A DNA stretch of 64,000 nt from Clostridia bacterium. GTDB lineage: Bacteria; Bacillota; Clostridia; Lutisporales; Lutisporaceae. Positions 7,949 to 16,066 of the stretch are shown here, piece after piece. The translations under genes and the position numbers were made by a program. The stretch is from contig DASPIR010000029.1 of NCBI GenBank assembly GCA_035628995.1, forward strand, positions 62,001-126,000, read 5' to 3'. Position 1 is the first letter of the stretch; every line of letters starts with the position of its first letter. Under the pieces are notes generated by a model, which saw only the letters and a program-made list of their open reading frames with translations, was not told the origin of the DNA and did not search any database.

Positions 7949-8845
7949 TTAAAGATCATATTTATAGCATACAGAAGCTTCCACCTGTTTGAAGCCCTCT
8001 TGGATATATAAGGCTTTTGCCCTTTCATTCTCCGCATTTACACTGAGCAATGTCCTTTTGTATGACTTTTCCTTGGCAAAGCGCAGTGATGCTCTGAGCA
8101 AGCTTCTTCCCAAGCCTTTGCCCTGGTATTCCGGTATTATGGCAAGTGGTTCGATAACCATTATCGGAGAACCTTCATAATCGTCCTTCACACCTCTGAC
8201 CACTCCTACGGGTCCTTCCCTATGATATAGTATCATTACGCCGCCTTCTATGTGGTCTACGCCTGACATCATCTTTGCTACCATTTCCGGCGTACGGGGT
8301 GTCTCACTTCCCATTAGTTTTGCAAAACTTGAATTTCTAATCTCACAAAAGGCTTCTTCATCACTTCCCAATATGAATGATCTGACTTCATAGTCCTCCG
8401 GAAAATTGGACTCCGGTACCTCTATGTCCTCTCTAAGGAGTAGGTAGGAATACCTTTCAACATTAAAATCCAAACCTTCAATAAACCCAATCAGTTTTTT
8501 GTTAACAATCGGTATATGCAAAAAAATCTTGTCCAAACCCTCTGTATGCTTTAGAATAGCTTGGAGCAGCATTTTATAGCAATTAACATCTTCCATTTCA
8601 GAATGAAATATTCTAAAGCGCCCTTTTTTCCCTTTCCTAAAATAATCATCAATTATTAGTGAAGCTGTTGCTATTATTTGTTCTTGTTGGTTGGTGATAA
8701 TGTAGGTAGGATTTTCTTCGTTTGGTTCAAAGTCTTTGAAGTCTTCATCCTCATGCAGGAAGGTATCGTCGACTTCCAGCTTATGCTTCCTGCAATACTC
8801 TTTAAAATCTTCGATTCTCTCTTTTCTCAATTCTTCAACCTTCAT
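7949..8845 (-). CDS. GNAT-family N-acetyltransferase, copy 2 of tandem pair
   Basis: This 298-residue protein is a paralogue of the preceding gene, with the same acetyl-CoA loop (EYQGKGLGRSLLRASL) and C-terminal AENERAKALYIQEGF segment. Differences concentrate in the N-terminal half and around the middle, where substrate would bind, so the pair may have diverged in substrate. The 64-bp gap contains no obvious terminator, so both may be read together. ATG 8845 is preceded by GGATGGGGATGAC. Confidence 0.85.
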   Translation of the reverse strand: MKVEELRKERIEDFKEYCRKHKLEVDDTFLHEDEDFKDFEPNEENPTYIITNQQEQIIATASLIIDDYFRKGKKGRFRIFHSEMEDVNCYKMLLQAILKHTEGLDKIFLHIPIVNKKLIGFIEGLDFNVERYSYLLLREDIEVPESNFPEDYEVRSFILGSDEEAFCEIRNSSFAKLMGSETPRTPEMVAKMMSGVDHIEGGVMILYHREGPVGVVRGVKDDYEGSPIMVIEPLAIIPEYQGKGLGRSLLRASLRFAKEKSYKRTLLSVNAENERAKALYIQEGFKQVEASVCYKYDL

Positions 8846-9040
8846 ATGTCATCCCCATCCTTTTCAAATAATAATTGTAAATGTCGTTAAAGCCATCTTG
8901 CGTATTTCTATAAGCACAGTTAATAAACCTCATTTACTTCACCCCACTCTTATATAAATTCAAATTGTACTATACATTATTTTACTATCATCATGAACTA
9001 TAATAAAAGGTAAAGAATATTTCTGTATTGTTCTATACAC

Positions 9041-9072
9041 AAAAAGCTGCCACTTTTTCTGAAAGTGACAGC
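9041..9072 (-). terminator. Terminator after the CD3324-family gene
   Basis: On the minus strand GCTGTCACTTTC...AAAGTGGCAGC forms a stem and is followed by TTTTTGTGT. Confidence 0.75.
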
Positions 9073-9078
9073 ATAGAT

Positions 9079-9345
9079 CTATTTATTCGTATATATAATT
9101 TTCTTAATACTATCAATAGAAAGAAAGAATTCTTCAGCTAAATTGGCAATAGCATATCCGTTATTGTACTTGCTGCGTATATCTTCGTTCCTATTTTTCA
9201 TATACTCTCTATTCCCCGAGTTTTCACCCCATTTTTTTCTTTTCTCAGGTTGAGAAGGAATATATAAATATTCACCTTGTATATACTTTTGAATTTCTCT
9301 AACCAGATTATCCGGTAAAATCACTTCTGCTTTTACATATCTCAC
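9079..9345 (-). CDS. CD3324-family helix-turn-helix protein
   Basis: This 88-residue protein matches the pattern I know as the CD3324 family of small clostridial proteins: an N-terminal MRYVKAEVILPDNLV helix, then IQKYIQGEYLYIP, a charged KRKKWGE segment, and a C-terminal helix-turn-helix-like part (NGYAIANLAEEFFLSIDSIKK). It is probably a DNA-binding regulator, but no target is known. A ribosome site (GGAGCT) precedes ATG 9345 and a terminator follows. Confidence 0.7.
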   Translation of the reverse strand: MRYVKAEVILPDNLVREIQKYIQGEYLYIPSQPEKRKKWGENSGNREYMKNRNEDIRSKYNNGYAIANLAEEFFLSIDSIKKIIYTNK

Positions 9346-9409
9346 AAAGCTCAGCTCCTTAAATTTATAATTTAAATTAAGGAAACAAAGCCTGTTATGG
9401 TATGAATCA

Positions 9410-9523
9410 TTAAATAAGGCGACTGAAGCATTTACCTCTGTACAAATTGTCGCCGTAAGCCATACCTACAGACTTTGTACAGAGTACATCGAGCTGTTCC
9501 TGATCTCTGAGATTGTATCGCAT
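9410..9523 (-). CDS. Possible 37-residue peptide, unrecognised
   Basis: A short frame starts at ATG 9523 behind GGAGTG and ends at a TAA at 9410. It would encode a hydrophilic peptide starting MRYNLRDQEQLD with two cysteines. It has no family I recognise. The same bases hold strong interlocking inverted repeats (9418-9484), so coding may be secondary to a nucleic-acid structure, or the peptide may be the N-terminal stump of a decayed gene. Confidence 0.3.
   Translation of the reverse strand: MRYNLRDQEQLDVLCTKSVGMAYGDNLYRGKCFSRLI
9418..9484. repeat. Interlocking inverted repeats (possible pseudoknot)
   Basis: Two perfect dyads cross each other. GGCGAC (9418-9423) pairs with GTCGCC (9449-9454), and CTCTGTACAAA (9436-9446) pairs with TTTGTACAGAG (9474-9484). 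Order a-b-a'-b' is an H-type pseudoknot topology if transcribed. Confidence 0.5.
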
Positions 9524-9716
9524 ATTATCACACTCCAAACATGAAACTTATAAACAAATAATATCATAGCTTCCCTAAATTGTAAATTTATTCTAATCGA
9601 GTCTGATTTATAAAGTACCCTGATTTTTCTTTCCATACCTATTTTGTCTCACTGTGGAAAACTCTTTTTCGTATGCACCGCCATAATATTTGCAAACTAG
9701 ATATAGGAGGTGTAAT

Positions 9717-11276
9717 ATGAAAAGATATAAATTTATGGCAATAGTGCTTTCTCTTATACTCATTGCAGCGACTGGCTTGACTGGGTGCAATGCAACAGAT
9801 AAGCTGGAGCTTGTAAACGCCTTGGAGAAATCCGCAAAGATGACATCCTGGGAAAGCCAAAGTAAAATCAATTTAAAAAATGTGAATTTTGACACCAATA
9901 TTGAAGATTTGCTTGTGTTTCAACTTTTTATCCCGTTATTAGATAATATGAGCTTTGAAGTTAATCAGAAGGTCAATCAAAACAGCCAAGGAACCAAATC
10001 AGTTATGCAAACAGATACCAAAGCGGTTACCTCCGATATTACAGAACAAACCACCCTTTGGGCATCCTATGACTTTGAGCAGCAGCCTCCGGTAATACGG
10101 CAGATAATGAAGCTGCCCGACACCTTGACTGCCAGCCTGCCGGAAGATTTGGCAGGGAAAGAGTACTTTGTTATGGATCAAAAGGACCTACCTGGAGAAG
10201 AGCAGCTGAACCCTCAGGAATATGCCGAAATGGTGCAATCGTTAAATGATTTCCAATCAAACCTGATTGAGCTCTTAAAGGAGCATGCACTACATATAGA
10301 CCCTAACTTTGTAGTGATAAACCAATTGGAAGATAAGGTTGTGGATGGCGAAAGACTGTCTGTATACCAGCTAAAGCTTGATAATAAGTCCCTTAAAACT
10401 ATTATGAAGTATGTATTGTCTGAGCTGTCTGAGAATGAGCAGGCAAAAGATATCATTAAAGAGTTAATATTAGCTTCAAGTGCTATTGCGGAAGGTACTG
10501 AGGCCAGCCAGGACTTGGATATGGCACTTGACACGCTTACGAATGGAGACAAAAGTCTCAAAGATGAACTGGACCGTATAATGACTGCCTTGGAGGATGT
10601 CACTATGCTGGGCAGCCGGGGAATAGAAATAAACTTCCAAATAAACAAGGATGGCTATATTGTCAACCAGAATGGAGTGTTTGACTTCTATATGGATTCT
10701 CAAGAGGTTGAAGATGCTTTTGAGAAGCTTGCCGGAGAAACAGAGTATGATGGAAAGGAAACATATAAATTTACCTTTGGTCTTGCTATGGAATTCAATA
10801 CTGATATCAATAATATCAACCAAGAAGTAAAAATTGACTTTCCTGTGGTTACCAAAGAAAATTCCTTCGATTTTAATGATTTCGTGGGTATCGCCCCCAG
10901 CTTCAGCCGCAAGCTTGTAAAGCAGGGCAGCAATGCTGTAAGGCTTGACTTCAGCAATACCTCAAGTGAAAAGGTACTTCCTGTGAAGCTGGGCAATAAA
11001 ACCTTTATTCCATTAGCCCCAATCAGTCAAACCCTTGGATTGAAGTATGAATTGCAAAAAAACGGTGAGTTTGCTCTGAATACTGATAAGGGTAAAATCA
11101 AAGGAAAAGCCGGCAGCACAGAGGTCATGATAGATGATAAGAAACAGTATCTGCCCTTGCCTGTAATGAAAATTGAAAACCAGATTTTTGTTCCCGACCA
11201 GTTTTTCAAGCAGTGTCTGGGCGCTGGAATGTACTACAATGAAAAAACCAGGGAGTTAATGATGCAAAAAAGATAA
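9717..11276 (+). CDS. Lipoprotein with C-terminal copper-amine-oxidase-like stalk domain
   Basis: This 519-residue protein begins with a lipoprotein signal (lipobox LTGC). The central region (about residues 40-400) is a large, helix-rich extracellular domain I do not recognise. The C-terminal 110 residues match the copper amine oxidase N-terminal-like 'stalk' domain common in clostridial surface proteins (KLGNKTFIPLAPISQTLGL, then QIFVPDQFFKQCLGA). The stalk has no oxidase activity and probably mediates wall association or oligomerisation. ATG 9717 is chosen for the AGGAGG 7 bp upstream. Monocistronic, ending at a bidirectional terminator. Confidence 0.8.
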   Translation: MKRYKFMAIVLSLILIAATGLTGCNATDKLELVNALEKSAKMTSWESQSKINLKNVNFDTNIEDLLVFQLFIPLLDNMSFEVNQKVNQNSQGTKSVMQTDTKAVTSDITEQTTLWASYDFEQQPPVIRQIMKLPDTLTASLPEDLAGKEYFVMDQKDLPGEEQLNPQEYAEMVQSLNDFQSNLIELLKEHALHIDPNFVVINQLEDKVVDGERLSVYQLKLDNKSLKTIMKYVLSELSENEQAKDIIKELILASSAIAEGTEASQDLDMALDTLTNGDKSLKDELDRIMTALEDVTMLGSRGIEINFQINKDGYIVNQNGVFDFYMDSQEVEDAFEKLAGETEYDGKETYKFTFGLAMEFNTDINNINQEVKIDFPVVTKENSFDFNDFVGIAPSFSRKLVKQGSNAVRLDFSNTSSEKVLPVKLGNKTFIPLAPISQTLGLKYELQKNGEFALNTDKGKIKGKAGSTEVMIDDKKQYLPLPVMKIENQIFVPDQFFKQCLGAGMYYNEKTRELMMQKR

Positions 11277-11284
11277 TATATAAA

Positions 11285-11317
11285 AATAGAATGGTTCAAA
11301 GTGAACCGTTCTATTTC
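11285..11317. terminator. Bidirectional terminator between convergent lipoprotein genes
   Basis: The stem AATAGAA(T/C)GGTTCA pairs with TGAACCGTTCTATT. A T-rich tail follows on the plus strand and an A-rich flank gives a U-rich tail on the minus strand. It overlaps the last bases of the minus-strand gene. Confidence 0.65.
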
Positions 11318-11874
11318 TTTTCAGCCTTTACCAGGTCAGCTGTATTCCATATCTCAGTATGTGCATATTTTATACTATAGTTCTTTATTGTTACTGTTGC
11401 CTTACCCTCTGTGCCTGCAACTCCTAATGCCTTTTCTGCTTCATCGTGATTCATGAACATGAACCACACATTTCTCCTGTCATGCGCTAGCATTGGAAGC
11501 AAAGCAGCCGATTCCTCATCAACATTAAATGTTATTTCATTATCTAAGAATTCGTCGTTCAGATTATGTTTGAAGGTACCGCTTACTGTCACTTCGCCCT
11601 CAAAATCCACATAAGCATCATAATCGTCATCCGCAGCATTATGTACTTCAACCTTAGTTACCCTTAGCCCCGCCACTTGGTCTCCTGACTTCACCTTCCT
11701 GGCATCGAACAGGTTGCTTTCCTTTTCCACTTCAGCAGGTGGATTTGCGACTTCCATATTCTGCTCCACCGCAGACTTGTTTGGCTCCACAACTGGCTTC
11801 TCCACCTGTTTGGACTTCTGTGAACATCCAGCTAGCAGCATTACTATTAAAAATACTGATAATATTCTTTTCAT
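11311..11874 (-). CDS. Small lipoprotein, unknown function
   Basis: This 187-residue protein has a clear lipoprotein signal (MKRILSVFLIVMLLAGC). A lysine/glutamate-rich linker (about residues 20-50) is followed by a beta-rich domain with 'FDARKVKSGDQVAGLRVTKVE' and 'YDAYVDFEGEVTVSGTF', resembling a small OB or Ig-like surface module. No catalytic residues are evident. GAGGTGAAATA precedes ATG 11874. Role unknown. Confidence 0.7.
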   Translation of the reverse strand: MKRILSVFLIVMLLAGCSQKSKQVEKPVVEPNKSAVEQNMEVANPPAEVEKESNLFDARKVKSGDQVAGLRVTKVEVHNAADDDYDAYVDFEGEVTVSGTFKHNLNDEFLDNEITFNVDEESAALLPMLAHDRRNVWFMFMNHDEAEKALGVAGTEGKATVTIKNYSIKYAHTEIWNTADLVKAEKK

Positions 11875-11934
11875 TATTTCACCTCATAATATTATGACGA
11901 TAATAACAGGAAAAAGTTTCAAATCGGGCTATTA

Positions 11935-11968
11935 AACAGGGACTGAATAGAATTATTCAGTCCCTGTT
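11935..11968 (-). terminator. Terminator after the stalk-domain gene at 12000
   Basis: CAGGGACTGAAT and ATTCAGTCCCTG are perfect 12-base arms with a short loop. The minus-strand tail is GTTTAAT, so termination strength is moderate. Confidence 0.65.
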
Positions 11969-11999
11969 GATAGTAAGTATTTCAATTTGATATTATGTG

Positions 12000-12845
12000 T
12001 TAGTTCCCTGTTGTAGTACCTGTTGTTGTGTCTGTTGTTGTATCATCATCCTCATCTTCGATCTCTATTGTTCCATCTTCTGGATCCACTTCTGCCTTAA
12101 GTCCGAGCTTCTCTGCCAGGAATCCAACAGGCATTACGGTCTTTCCATTTATCCCCTTAACCGGTAACCCTATGTCGGTTGCAACGCCGTTTACATATAC
12201 TGTACTGCTGTCTGTCATAAGTACAATTTCAACACCGTCTTTGATTATTGTTATGGTGTGTTCTTCCGCATTCCAATTTACTTCTGCTCCATAAGCCTGG
12301 GAGAAAGCCCTTATCGGCACTAATACTTTTCCGTCTTTTACTACAGGAGGCATATCCAGCTTCAAGCTTTTGCCTTTCGCTACAATTGTATCTATTGGTA
12401 ATACTTCCAATGTAGGATCTGCGGTTTCTATGGTTACTGCTGCTTGCTCAAGCTGTGCTAATTCTTCTTCTGTATAGCTGTCTTTTACCATTTGCTTTAG
12501 CTGTTCCTTATATTCTTTTACCTGAGTCAAAAGCAGTGCGGCAGCTTCCAAATTTCCTGATTTCCTTGCTTCTATAAGCTGCTTCATCAGAACCTTCTTC
12601 TGCTCCATAACCTTGTCTTTTTCCTTCACAGCCTTCTCTTCCTCAGCCACTGCTGTGCTATCTTCTTCTGCTCCCTTTACCTTGCTCTTGTCTTCAACAG
12701 TTGGAGTATTGACTTTATCATTGCCCTTTACCTTTTCTATATCCTTTCCATTGTCAGCACCTGCAAAAACTGCTGAGGACATCACTAGTGTAAACATAAA
12801 CACCAGTACAAAAACCATTGCTATAATTCTCTTGGTATTTTTCAT
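12000..12845 (-). CDS. Secreted stalk-domain protein under c-di-GMP riboswitch control
   Basis: This 281-residue exported protein has a cleavable signal (MKNTKRIIAMVFVLV... ending AVFAGA). A highly charged Lys/Glu/Val helical region with coiled-coil character spans about residues 35-135. The C-terminal copper-amine-oxidase-like stalk domain (VLVPIRAFSQAYGAEVNW...GKTVMPVGFLAEKLGL) spans about 150-260, and the tail is Asp/Thr rich. ATG 12845 is chosen because GGAGG lies 6 bp upstream; an in-frame extension to 12911 lacks a site. A c-di-GMP-I riboswitch sits upstream, linking expression to the surface-attachment second messenger. Confidence 0.8.
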   Translation of the reverse strand: MKNTKRIIAMVFVLVFMFTLVMSSAVFAGADNGKDIEKVKGNDKVNTPTVEDKSKVKGAEEDSTAVAEEEKAVKEKDKVMEQKKVLMKQLIEARKSGNLEAAALLLTQVKEYKEQLKQMVKDSYTEEELAQLEQAAVTIETADPTLEVLPIDTIVAKGKSLKLDMPPVVKDGKVLVPIRAFSQAYGAEVNWNAEEHTITIIKDGVEIVLMTDSSTVYVNGVATDIGLPVKGINGKTVMPVGFLAEKLGLKAEVDPEDGTIEIEDEDDDTTTDTTTGTTTGN

Positions 12846-12913
12846 ATTTATTCCTCCATTTTTATATTTATTTGCAGATATTAATCTCCTACATTTATTG
12901 ATCTGGTTCATAA

Positions 12914-12998
12914 TATCTTCGGCAGCCCGGCCGCCATAGCTTCCCTTAGGCCCGTAGCTTTGCGTCCCTGGTTTTCAACAGGTTTGCCTTTTCGGAGA
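12914..12998 (-). promoter_or_regulatory. Cyclic-di-GMP-I (GEMM-I) riboswitch
   Basis: On the minus strand the GEMM-I core is readable: AAAGGCAAACC, a P2 hairpin with GAAA tetraloop-like turn (TGTTGAAAACCAG), GGGACGCAAAGC, CTACGGGCCTAAGG, then a second hairpin ending in GGCCGGGCTGCCG. The 'GGCAAACC' and 'GACGCAAAGC' blocks are diagnostic of this class. It lies 69 nt upstream of the stalk-protein start. Confidence 0.92.
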
Positions 12999-13060
12999 TT
13001 ATGCTATCTACTTTTGTAATATAAATTCGCAAATTGTTCCATATTTTCGGGGTAGAAAGT

Positions 13061-13096
13061 AAAAATGGGACTAGAGTACTACTAGTCCCATTTTAT
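13061..13096 (-). terminator. Terminator after the SLH-GH18 gene
   Basis: AAATGGGACTAG / CTAGTCCCATTTT arms form a strong stem followed by T on either strand; it lies immediately downstream of the stop codon at 13099. Confidence 0.8.
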
Positions 13097-13098
13097 TT

Positions 13099-14871
13099 CT
13101 ATTTCAATTGTTCCTTAATTGTCTGCCATATATCCAGATTCATTCCGCTGCCCTCTGACTCCTCGAAGTCAGGGATATTACCCAACCTCCAGAGAGATAC
13201 TCCATTTATTCCAAACATTTTTGCGAGTGCAATCTTTGACAGGATGCTTCCGCTGTCCTCATACCAGATGATATTATCTGTGCCGTCACTGTCATTATAA
13301 TATGTCAACCATGGACTCTGAAGCTTTTCAGAGTAGTTCATTTTTAACTCCGAACCGGGTTCATTTTTCAACATGCGATCTCTAAGTTGAGAATACGAGG
13401 GTCGGAAGGCACTCTGATTCACAATCTTTCCCTCAATCTTTTTCCACTGTGCAGTATCAAAGGATATCTGAAGCCATACCTTGCTCAAATCAGCTACTCC
13501 AGTGTTCTTATCAGCAATTGCCTTCAGCGCATAGTATATTTCATTTATAGGAGCAAGAGGCGTATCATTGTAACCCGCAGCCATTTCGCTTTCTGTAAGG
13601 TTTACAGCGTTATAATCATGGGCCATAAGTATGATTCTGTCCGCTATTTCACCGATGATTCTGTAGTCATATCCGTCATAATATGCCTCCCCATTGCCCC
13701 GCTTAGGATGTACCGCCACATAAAGCTTCTTGTTATATTTCACGAGTTCCGCTTTCAGCTTAGACAGGAATTCATTGTAAAGCTTGCTGTTGGTATCTCC
13801 TCTTAGAATCTCGAAATCAACAACTATGCCATCAAAGGAAATTGCATCATTTCCTACCTGGGTACTGTTTAACAGCTGTATAACCTGCCCTATGACCTCA
13901 GACTGAGCATCAGCATCAGTAAGCAGTCGTTCTACTATCCCCAGTCTTTCCCCGGTAGTGGGATTTAGAACTTTCATTTCATTGGAAGCAAAAAGATTGA
14001 GCTGCACAGGTTTGTTGTATTGCTTCGCTATATTTATGGGCTCTCCATATCCCTCCGGGATAAAAAAGTCACTGTTTCCGCTATTGGAAACTGCTACAGA
14101 AAGCTTATTACTGCTGGCATCGTATTCGAGTCTGCTCCAGCCAAAGCTTACGGAGTTCAAATCCTGTATCATGCCTGCCTGGTCATAGGATTTTATAGCA
14201 TAGAAGGCATGCAGTTCTTTGATATTGGAGTTCAATCTTTGATACATTCTGGTAAGCATTGCCACAGCTTCTTCTTTCTTTGCTGTGCTGTCCGGCAGGA
14301 AGCTGGTTCCACCATTTCCATTGGAAATCCCAAAATCCTTAACAATGTTCGTATATTCCGCACCTTCTGCAACATCTGCAAACTGACTTGGAAGATATTT
14401 AAGCTGCTTTGCCAGCTCTTCATATCCCAATCCACGCACTATCGCTTCTGCAATTTCAAGTCTGGTTATCTGATTATCGGGGTTGAAGCTGTCTGTTTCC
14501 TTCAATATAGCTCCATGGGCTACTGCAGTCTCAACATATGGTTGATACCATTTATCTTTGCTTACATCAGAAAAGCTGCTGTTTTCTGTTGATACCAGCT
14601 CCCAGCCCATGACCCTTACAAGCATTGTAATGAATTCGCTTTTCTTCACTGACTGCCCTAAACCGAACTTGTTGCCGCCATTCCCCTCGGTAAAATTCAA
14701 ATATCTAAAATAGTGCACCGCTTCGTATGCCCAATGAGCCTCCGGCACATCAGAAAACTTTTCAACTTCAAAAGGCAGCTTTGTCGCGGCGGCTTCTACT
14801 TCAAAAACGCCTGCCAGTCCTGAAGTTATTATCAAAACTGCTGTAAATAATGCTATGTATCTTTTCAACAC
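13099..14871 (-). CDS. S-layer-anchored glycoside hydrolase family 18 protein
   Basis: This 590-residue protein has a signal peptide and three SLH repeats (about residues 38-215; FSDVPEAHWAYEAVHYF, FSDVSKDKWYQPYVETA, FADVAEGAEYTNIV). SLH repeats anchor proteins to pyruvylated wall polymer. The GH18 barrel follows from about residue 225 and its catalytic strand DGIVVDFE ends in the proton-donor glutamate. It resembles spore/wall GH18 enzymes that cut N-acetylglucosaminyl links in peptidoglycan or chitin. GTG 14871 (or TTG 14868) follows AGGAGG. The leader at 14883-14984 holds conserved hairpins shared with threonine aldolase. Confidence 0.88.
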   Translation of the reverse strand: MLKRYIALFTAVLIITSGLAGVFEVEAAATKLPFEVEKFSDVPEAHWAYEAVHYFRYLNFTEGNGGNKFGLGQSVKKSEFITMLVRVMGWELVSTENSSFSDVSKDKWYQPYVETAVAHGAILKETDSFNPDNQITRLEIAEAIVRGLGYEELAKQLKYLPSQFADVAEGAEYTNIVKDFGISNGNGGTSFLPDSTAKKEEAVAMLTRMYQRLNSNIKELHAFYAIKSYDQAGMIQDLNSVSFGWSRLEYDASSNKLSVAVSNSGNSDFFIPEGYGEPINIAKQYNKPVQLNLFASNEMKVLNPTTGERLGIVERLLTDADAQSEVIGQVIQLLNSTQVGNDAISFDGIVVDFEILRGDTNSKLYNEFLSKLKAELVKYNKKLYVAVHPKRGNGEAYYDGYDYRIIGEIADRIILMAHDYNAVNLTESEMAAGYNDTPLAPINEIYYALKAIADKNTGVADLSKVWLQISFDTAQWKKIEGKIVNQSAFRPSYSQLRDRMLKNEPGSELKMNYSEKLQSPWLTYYNDSDGTDNIIWYEDSGSILSKIALAKMFGINGVSLWRLGNIPDFEESEGSGMNLDIWQTIKEQLK

Positions 14872-14882
14872 AAATACCTCCT

Positions 14883-14984
14883 AGTGCTTATTAACATCAC
14901 AGCTTTCCAATCAATCAAAATGTTAATAATGCACATCCTTAATGTTGTGTCCTGCTGCTATATACGAATACTGCTACAGGACAC
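14883..14984 (-). ncRNA. Module A structured leader, copy 1 (SLH-GH18 gene)
   Basis: On the minus strand hairpin P1 (14947-14984) has arms GTGTCCTG/CAGGACAC. It is followed by ACATTAA and hairpin P4 (14883-14934) with arms GTGC-A-TTATTAACAT / ATGTTAATAAGCAC. P4 abuts the AGGAGG ribosome site. Both hairpins recur upstream of threonine aldolase with near-identical sequence and a compensatory T-A to C-G change in P1. Confidence 0.6.
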
Positions 14985-15050
14985 GATTGCTTATGTAGCC
15001 ATTATACCATAGGCATGTCCCAATTGAAGGGACTTCCATATATTTCATGT

Positions 15051-15077
15051 AAAAAAAAAGGGACTCAAAGAGTCCCT
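15051..15077 (-). terminator. Terminator after degV-family gene
   Basis: GGGACTC-TTTG-AGTCCC followed by a run of nine T on the minus strand. Confidence 0.9.
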
Positions 15078-15086
15078 TAAAATGTC

Positions 15087-15923
15087 TTAGAATGCTACTA
15101 TAATGCCTCCCTGGTTTGCATATACACTGCTGAGCCCTGCTGTCTCAACAATTATTATATCCTTGAACTTATATCTTTTCATAAGCTCACTCTTAAACTC
15201 CTCCGCCCTCTCAAGGCAGTTGCAGTGTGCTATTCCTATAACCTTTTCCTCCAGCTTCTCTCCTTGCTCACCTATAATCTCAACAAAGCGCATAAATGCT
15301 CTCCGATAGCCTCTTACGCTTTCAACCAGCTTTATATCTCCAACTTCATTGGCTCCCATTACAGGCTTTATATTGAGAAGAGAAGCAATTGTGCCTTTAA
15401 CCTTGCCCAGCCTTCCATTTTTCATGAGGTTTTCCAAGGATTCAAGCAGGAATAAGGTTTTCATGCTACTTATATATTCATTGACCTTCTCCACTATCTG
15501 AAGATTGTCATAGCTCTTCTTTGCCAATTCAAAAATCTTGATGCTTATCAGAGTTTCAGCTATAGAAGCGCTAAACGAATCAAATACATGTACAAATTTG
15601 TCTTCCGTGTTTTCCAAAAGCATCTTCTTAGCCAGCATTGCGCTTTCGTATGTACCGCTCAGTGCAGAGCTTAAAGTCACTACAAAAACGCTCTCAGGGC
15701 CTTCATAAGCTTTGATAAAATCATTAGGTGAAGGACATGCAGTTTTGGGTGAAGTAGGACACTCCGCCATTTTCTTAAGCATAGCTTTAACATCCAGACT
15801 CTCATCGTCCCTATAATTGATTTCACCGATTTGAAGTGTGAGAGGCACAAGCGTTACCCCCAGCTCCCTTTTCAAATCTTCATTCAGGTCACAGCTGCTG
15901 TCCGCAACTATCTTTATACTCAT
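15087..15923 (-). CDS. DegV-family fatty-acid-binding protein
   Basis: This 278-residue protein has the DegV fold: IKIVADSSCDL at the N-terminus, TSPKTACPSPNDFIKAYE near residue 60, and TLSSALSGTYESA near 90. DegV proteins bind a single fatty acid; clostridial FakB relatives hand it to the kinase FakA for phospholipid synthesis. The conserved serines of the carboxylate pocket appear present (TACPSP, SSALSGT). ATG 15923 has AGGAGG 8 bp upstream; a TTG two codons earlier is too close. Monocistronic with its own terminator. Confidence 0.9.
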   Translation of the reverse strand: MSIKIVADSSCDLNEDLKRELGVTLVPLTLQIGEINYRDDESLDVKAMLKKMAECPTSPKTACPSPNDFIKAYEGPESVFVVTLSSALSGTYESAMLAKKMLLENTEDKFVHVFDSFSASIAETLISIKIFELAKKSYDNLQIVEKVNEYISSMKTLFLLESLENLMKNGRLGKVKGTIASLLNIKPVMGANEVGDIKLVESVRGYRRAFMRFVEIIGEQGEKLEEKVIGIAHCNCLERAEEFKSELMKRYKFKDIIIVETAGLSSVYANQGGIIVAF

Positions 15924-16066
15924 TTGCAAATCCTCCTCGTTAGCTTCTATATATCAATTTTTACCACAAATAAGCAACCTTTACAACAGTAAAACTACAA
16001 AGCGTGGTATTCATATTGGTCTTAGATGGTATCGGAAACTATCAAATCTGAAAGACATCAACCCTT

